Below are positions 32,686 to 36,472 of a DNA stretch of 36,472 nucleotides, one piece after another. Under the pieces are notes generated by a model. It saw only the letters and a program-made list of their open reading frames with translations. It was not told the DNA's origin and made no database searches. The stretch is from Pseudomonadota bacterium (GTDB lineage: Bacteria > Pseudomonadota > Alphaproteobacteria > Sphingomonadales > Sphingomonadaceae), in contig JAJZQN010000038.1 in the NCBI GenBank assembly GCA_021847605.1, forward strand, positions 1-36,472, given 5' to 3'. Position 1 is the stretch's first letter. Every line of letters starts with the position of its first letter. The position numbers were made by a program, and so were the translations under genes.

Positions 32686-32731
32686 GGAGAGGGGAGGGGG
32701 AAGGGAAGGGGTGTCCGTGAATTGGCCGGAC
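32686..32731 (+). repeat. Polypurine tract plus hairpin, copy C
   Basis: A 26-base purine tract with five G-runs (32686-32711) is followed by GTCCG (32713-32717) and CGGAC (32727-32731), a 5-bp stem with a 9-base loop. The ATG of the ParB-like gene is 23 bp further on. It fills most of the 125-bp gap after the DarB-like gene. Confidence 0.55.
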
Positions 32732-32754
32732 GATGAGAAGAAGGTGTTGTTCCC

Positions 32755-35028
32755 ATGATCCAGACCGTCAAGCTGGCAAAGCTGGTCCTCTCCGACATCA
32801 ACGTGCGTACCCGCGGCGAAGACCTGATCGAACAGTTCGCCGCCGACATTTCCGCGCGCGGCATCCTGCAGAACCTGGTCGTGACTTCCGTGAAGAAGCC
32901 GCGCGGCTCCTATGGCGTTATTGCCGGCAGCCGCCGCTTTCGTGCCCTCATGCTGCTCGCCGAACGCGGCGAGATCAACGCGGCCGAATACGACGTGCCC
33001 GTGCTGATCCTGAGCGGCGGCAACGACGAGCTTTCCGAAGCCTCGCTCGCGGAAAACTTCCATCACCTCAATATGTCGCCCGCTGACGAATGCCGCGCCT
33101 TCCAGTATTGCCTCGGTCAGGGCGGCGACATCGAGGCAGTCGCCAAGCGTTTCGGCATTACCCGCCGTTTCGTCGAAGGGCGCCTGCGCCTCGCGAACCT
33201 TGCCGAGCCGATCTTCGACGCCCTGAAGTCGGGCGAGATGACGCTCGACATGGCCAAGGCATATGCCTCCACCGAGAGCCATGAGCGGCAGCTGATGGTC
33301 TGGAAGAGCTACGGCGCCAACAGCTACTACACCAGCGCCGACACCATCCGCCGCGTCATCGCCAACGACTCCATGAAGTCGAACGATCCGATCGCGCGCC
33401 TTGTTGGCGAAGAAGCCTACGTGGCTGCAGGCGGCGTCGTCGATCGCGACCTGTTCAGCGACAACGGCGATCGCTGGACCAACCCCGAGATCGCCCAAAC
33501 GCTTGCGGCCGCCAAGATGGAAGCCGAAGCCAAGCGGATCGGCGAGGAGCGCGGCCTGGCGTGGATTCGTCCCGTCGCCTCGAACTCCACCTGGGAAGTC
33601 GCGAGCGGCCTGTTCCGCGTCAGCCTGCCGAGCCTTCCGCTAACCGAGGCGCAGATCATCCGCATCAGCGAGATCGAAGCGCGCCAGAGCATCATCAGCC
33701 TCGAGATGGACGACGAGGAAACCGAGCAGGAAGCCTACGAAGCGCTCGATCAGGAATACGATGCGCTCACCGCCGAGCTTCGCGAGGTCAACCGCCGCGA
33801 GAAGATCCTTCCTCCCGAACTCGCCCCGCGTGTCGGCCTGTTCCTGACGCTCTCGCAGGACGGCAGCATGGAACTCGACGACACCTATTACAGCGAGACG
33901 CCACTCAGCGTCACCATGGTCGAGCCCGACGAAGACGACGAGGACGCGGCCGAAACCGGGGAAGACGGTATCGAGGGCGAATCTGCCGGCGATGCTGCGC
34001 CGCGTGTCCCGACCTTCCGCATCGAGGAGGGCGAGACTGCCACCGTCACCGGCAACACCAAGGAAGTGTCTCCCGACGAGGCCGCACCGGGCGGCAAGGC
34101 GCTCAGCCAGGTTCTCCTCGACCAGCTTGCGGTGCAGCGCCGCGACGTCCTGGGCGCTTCCATGATCGCCAACCCGGCGCTCGCGCTCGACTACATGCTG
34201 TTCGCCATGGTCGACAAGACCGACGCCTACAAGGAAAGCTGCGGCACCAGCATCCATGCTCCGCACCCGGAAGATCCGGTTCGCTTCGATGCCTATCCGC
34301 AGTCGGTCGCGCACGACTATCTGGCCGAAGTGCGCGAAGGTCTCGACGCTTCCTGGAAGGAGCATTCGAGCATCATCGCCCGCTTCGACGCCTTCCGCGC
34401 GCTCGGCGATGAGGCCAAGACCGCGTGGCTGGCCTGGACGGTAGCCAAGTCCTTCAAGTCGAAGGAAACCTACAGCAATCGGCAGAACGCGCTCCAGAAC
34501 CACCTTGCCGGCCTGCTGGAGGTCGACGTTGCCAAGTGGTGGCGCCCTACTTCGGCAAACTTCTTCGACCGCGTATCGAAGGGCGCGTTGCTCTCGCTCC
34601 TCGACGAGGTGGGCGGTCCTGCTCTCTCGAGCCGCCATGCAAGCCAGAAGAAGGGCGAAATCTCGACGTCCTGCGAGAAGCTGTTCGCCGGGGACGCGGT
34701 GATCGAGGCCGACGTCAAAGAGAAGGCGCTCGCCTGGGTGCCCGCAGCGATGCGCTTCACCCCCGCCGAAACGACGACCGATCAGGACGATGACGACACG
34801 CCCGAAGAAGCCGGCGAACGTGGCTCCAACGGCGAAGCCGAGGACGATCTGGCCAGCCTGATCGACGCAGCCCTTGCCGGGCCCGACGACGGGGATGACG
34901 GCGAGGGCGTCTCGATCGACGATGCGGGCTCCGCTGAAGGCGACGACGATCAGCAGATCGATGATGGCTCGCCCGCTGTCTACGGCGACGACGATGCCGT
35001 CAGCCAGTGGGCCGAAGCGGCGGAATAA
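32755..35028 (+). CDS. Large ParB/Spo0J-domain protein
   Basis: The 757-residue protein has an N-terminal ParB domain (about residues 1-110): NVRTRGEDLIEQFAADISA, GILQNLVV, YGVIAGSRRFRAL (the box II / GxRRxRA nucleotide-binding motif), then ENFHHLNMSPADECRAF and a helix-turn-helix (AVAKRFGITRRFVEGRLRLA). The long C-terminal part is unusual, with acidic low-complexity stretches near residues 385-415 and 670-757. Ordinary ParB is about 300 residues and sits next to parA, which is absent here. Such long ParB-like proteins occur in leading regions of conjugative elements. Partition, nuclease or counter-defence roles are possible. Confidence 0.82.
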   Translation: MIQTVKLAKLVLSDINVRTRGEDLIEQFAADISARGILQNLVVTSVKKPRGSYGVIAGSRRFRALMLLAERGEINAAEYDVPVLILSGGNDELSEASLAENFHHLNMSPADECRAFQYCLGQGGDIEAVAKRFGITRRFVEGRLRLANLAEPIFDALKSGEMTLDMAKAYASTESHERQLMVWKSYGANSYYTSADTIRRVIANDSMKSNDPIARLVGEEAYVAAGGVVDRDLFSDNGDRWTNPEIAQTLAAAKMEAEAKRIGEERGLAWIRPVASNSTWEVASGLFRVSLPSLPLTEAQIIRISEIEARQSIISLEMDDEETEQEAYEALDQEYDALTAELREVNRREKILPPELAPRVGLFLTLSQDGSMELDDTYYSETPLSVTMVEPDEDDEDAAETGEDGIEGESAGDAAPRVPTFRIEEGETATVTGNTKEVSPDEAAPGGKALSQVLLDQLAVQRRDVLGASMIANPALALDYMLFAMVDKTDAYKESCGTSIHAPHPEDPVRFDAYPQSVAHDYLAEVREGLDASWKEHSSIIARFDAFRALGDEAKTAWLAWTVAKSFKSKETYSNRQNALQNHLAGLLEVDVAKWWRPTSANFFDRVSKGALLSLLDEVGGPALSSRHASQKKGEISTSCEKLFAGDAVIEADVKEKALAWVPAAMRFTPAETTTDQDDDDTPEEAGERGSNGEAEDDLASLIDAALAGPDDGDDGEGVSIDDAGSAEGDDDQQIDDGSPAVYGDDDAVSQWAEAAE

Positions 35029-35054
35029 CCCGCGTCCCCAACCTGACTGATGAA

Positions 35055-35089
35055 CCGCCGGTGGGCTTTGCGGCTCACCGGCGGCTTTT
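35055..35089 (+). terminator. Strong intrinsic terminator between the parB-like gene and ardC
   Basis: CCGCCGGTG (35055-35063) pairs with CACCGGCGG (35076-35084), the stem extends three more pairs inward, and CTTTT follows (T-run 35086-35089). It would separate the ParB-like gene from ardC or attenuate read-through. Confidence 0.75.
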
Positions 35090-35118
35090 CTCGCCACACC
35101 GGACAAGGGACATACCCC

Positions 35119-36048
35119 ATGAAGACGCCCCGCAATTCGCGTGACATTGCGCGCGAAGTCACCAACGCCATCGTCTCCCGCCTCGAGGCCGGAACCACGC
35201 CATGGACCCGCTCCTGGTCGCTGACCGGGGAGGGCGGCCGTCCGCTGCGTCACGAAGGCACCCCATACAACGGCATCAACTGCCTCTGGCTCTGGACGAT
35301 CGCCGATGCGCGTGGATACCGCAGCCGCTACTGGATGACCGCCCGCCAGGCCGATGAACTCGGTGCGCGTGTTCGCCGCAAGGCCGATCCCTCCATGTCG
35401 ATCTATGCCTCCAGCTTCCGCAAGGCCGGGCAACCGGGATCGATGGGCGAGGCCACCGGCCAGCTCGTACGCTTCCTGCGCCACTACATCGTCTACAACG
35501 CAGACGAGATCGAGGGCCTGCCGGATTACTACTACGCCCGCGACGTTCCCCCGACCCCGAGCCTGCTTTCGCAGCGCCAGGACGCGATCGATGCCTTCTT
35601 CGCGGCAATCCCTGCGCGGGTACGCCATGGCGGTGACGAAGCCTATTACAGCCCGCTGGGCGACTACATCCAGCTACCCCGTCCCGGCAGCTTCAAGTCG
35701 GGTGACGCTTACGCCTCTACCCGAGGGCACGAAAGCGCCCATTGGAGCGGGAGCAAGGACCGTCTCAACCGGACGTTCGGCAAGCGTTTCGGTGACGATG
35801 CTTACTGCGTCGAGGAACTTTGTGCCGAACTGACAGCAAGTTACATTTGCGCTGAACTCGGCCTGCCGACCGAATTGCACGACAGCCATGCCAGCTACCT
35901 CGCGCATTGGGTCAGGGTGCTCCGCGCCGACCACAGCGCCATCTTTACCGCTTCGGCCAAAGCCGAACAAGCCTTCAACTATCTGCGCGCCTTCAGCCTT
36001 GCCGAGGCGACTGCGCCTGCCGGCGATGCCCTGAAGGCAGCGGCATGA
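35119..36048 (+). CDS. ardC: ArdC-family anti-restriction protein with zincin domain
   Basis: The ATG at 35119 follows AAGGGA by about 9 bases and is chosen over 35050, which would start inside the terminator. The 310-residue protein has the ArdC N-terminal single-strand DNA-binding domain (about residues 5-130; ITNAI-type start read here as EVTNAIVSRLEAG, then PYNGINCLWLW and YWMTARQADELG) and a C-terminal metallopeptidase-like domain with H204-E205-S206-A207-H208 and the downstream VEELCAELTAS helix supplying a third ligand. ArdC proteins protect transferred DNA from type I and II restriction and are made early in recipients. Likely cytoplasmic. Confidence 0.9.
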   Translation: MKTPRNSRDIAREVTNAIVSRLEAGTTPWTRSWSLTGEGGRPLRHEGTPYNGINCLWLWTIADARGYRSRYWMTARQADELGARVRRKADPSMSIYASSFRKAGQPGSMGEATGQLVRFLRHYIVYNADEIEGLPDYYYARDVPPTPSLLSQRQDAIDAFFAAIPARVRHGGDEAYYSPLGDYIQLPRPGSFKSGDAYASTRGHESAHWSGSKDRLNRTFGKRFGDDAYCVEELCAELTASYICAELGLPTELHDSHASYLAHWVRVLRADHSAIFTASAKAEQAFNYLRAFSLAEATAPAGDALKAAA

Positions 36049-36072
36049 CCCCACACATCAGGAGACATCACC

Positions 36073-36366
36073 ATGGGCTGGCTCTTCATGAACAGGCACC
36101 ACATGGGCGGGCACGCTACCCCCAAGTCCTACCTCGACGCCCAATTCACCTTCACCAATGCGCCGGACGACAAAGGAATCGCGCGCGGCGCCCGCGTCCT
36201 TGCATCGTCCTGCCCCGGCAACCGGGTCTGGTACGCAGCGGTGCAATACTCCGAAAACGGCGTGCCGACCGAGGTGATCGCCATGGTCTGCCTCGTAAAG
36301 TGGAACCCGAGGGACAAGGAGGCTCTCCACTTCGGCTACAAGGACAGTGCGCCGTTGCGGCGCTGA
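36073..36366 (+). CDS. DUF6927-like protein, 5' exon interrupted by an intron
   Basis: AGGAGA lies 8 bases before the ATG. The frame begins MGWLFMNRHHMGGHATPKSY, which I recall as the start of the DUF6927 family found on alphaproteobacterial plasmids. Those proteins are longer, about 200 residues, and continue after an FGYKD block. Here that block is at residues 87-91 and the frame then reads six foreign residues to a TGA at 36364. The foreign part begins exactly where a group II intron start (GTGCGCC) appears at 36347, so the gene is probably split, with the second exon outside the window. Function unknown. If the intron splices, a full protein could still be made. Confidence 0.65.
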   Translation: MGWLFMNRHHMGGHATPKSYLDAQFTFTNAPDDKGIARGARVLASSCPGNRVWYAAVQYSENGVPTEVIAMVCLVKWNPRDKEALHFGYKDSAPLRR

Positions 36367-36472
36367 AATGGAGTATCAGTGATGATGAGGTAAGTTGAGA
36401 ATGCCTCTGCTCGCCGGACTAACCTCGGGCCTCACAAGGTCTGAAATCCCGAAAGGGACGGGGAACAATAGC
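36347..36472 (+). mobile_element. 5' end of a group II intron (runs past the window end)
   Basis: The segment opens with GTGCG, the group II 5' splice-site consensus, and folds at once into GCGCCG-TTG-CGGCGC (36349-36363). GAGGTAAGT (about 36397) and ACTAACCTC (about 36419) can pair with one mismatch. CCC-GAAA-GGG is a GNRA-type stem-loop. The sequence ACGGGGAACA near the end resembles the conserved ACGGGAACAGAGC stretch of domain I in the lactococcal Ll.LtrB intron. No maturase frame is present in the 126 bases, which is expected as it would lie further downstream. The intron appears inserted inside the DUF6927-like gene on the same strand. Confidence 0.65.

Noticed and set aside
33640..35628. 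662-codon minus-strand frame opposite the ParB-like gene and ardC
   Set aside because: Spans two supported plus-strand genes and a terminator; a composition artefact.

Overview
The window looks like part of a large, GC-rich conjugative plasmid or integrated conjugative element from an alphaproteobacterium, most probably a sphingomonad (Sphingomonas, Sphingobium or Novosphingobium type). The taxonomic call is an inference from the high GC, the gene order of the F-type transfer operon with an RP4-TraF-like S26 peptidase inside it, and the DUF1173, Toprim, strawberry-notch, ParB and ArdC gene set. No rRNA, tRNA or CRISPR was seen.

Layout. (1) 1-1056: a umuC (Y-family polymerase) gene that has lost its 5' third at a junction near base 120. 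(2) 1074-21243, almost all on the minus strand: a nearly gapless F-type type IV secretion / conjugative pilus operon read from high to low coordinates: traA-traL-traE-traK-traB-dsbC-like-traV-traC-small membrane gene-trbI-S26 peptidase-traW-small membrane gene-traU-trbC-traN-unknown-traF-traH-traG, then a 3-TM membrane gene where F has its entry-exclusion gene. Many junctions are ATGA or TGATG overlaps, implying one long translationally coupled mRNA. (3) 21244-21693: a gene-free control region with a 20-bp-phased array of palindromic GGGACCGCTGTCCC-type repeats. (4) 21694-24281: an AT-rich unknown gene, an XRE-type regulator, a ribbon-helix-helix protein and a probable winged-helix replication initiator whose leader can hide its ribosome binding site in a hairpin. 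(5) 24476-27045: a VirB1-like lytic transglycosylase, a DUF1173-type protein with a possible nuclease-like C-terminus, and a small membrane protein. (6) 27269-36366, plus strand: a leading-region-like cluster with a small unknown protein, a CHC2/Toprim primase-like protein, a 1407-residue methylase-helicase like P1 DarB, a 757-residue ParB-like protein, ArdC and a DUF6927-like gene. (7) 36347-36472: what appears to be the 5' end of a group II intron that splits the DUF6927-like gene and runs off the window.

How it fits together. Region 2 builds the mating channel and pilus. Regions 3 and 4 probably replicate the plasmid and may regulate transfer. Region 6 probably protects and establishes the incoming DNA in a new host. 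Relaxase (TraI), coupling protein (TraD), ParA and a recognisable oriT are not in the window.

The most interesting leads are the phased palindrome array, the GC-mosaic TraG beside a candidate exclusion gene, the triplicated polypurine-tract-plus-hairpin element ahead of the leading-region genes, the rep leader, and the intron-split gene at the right end.
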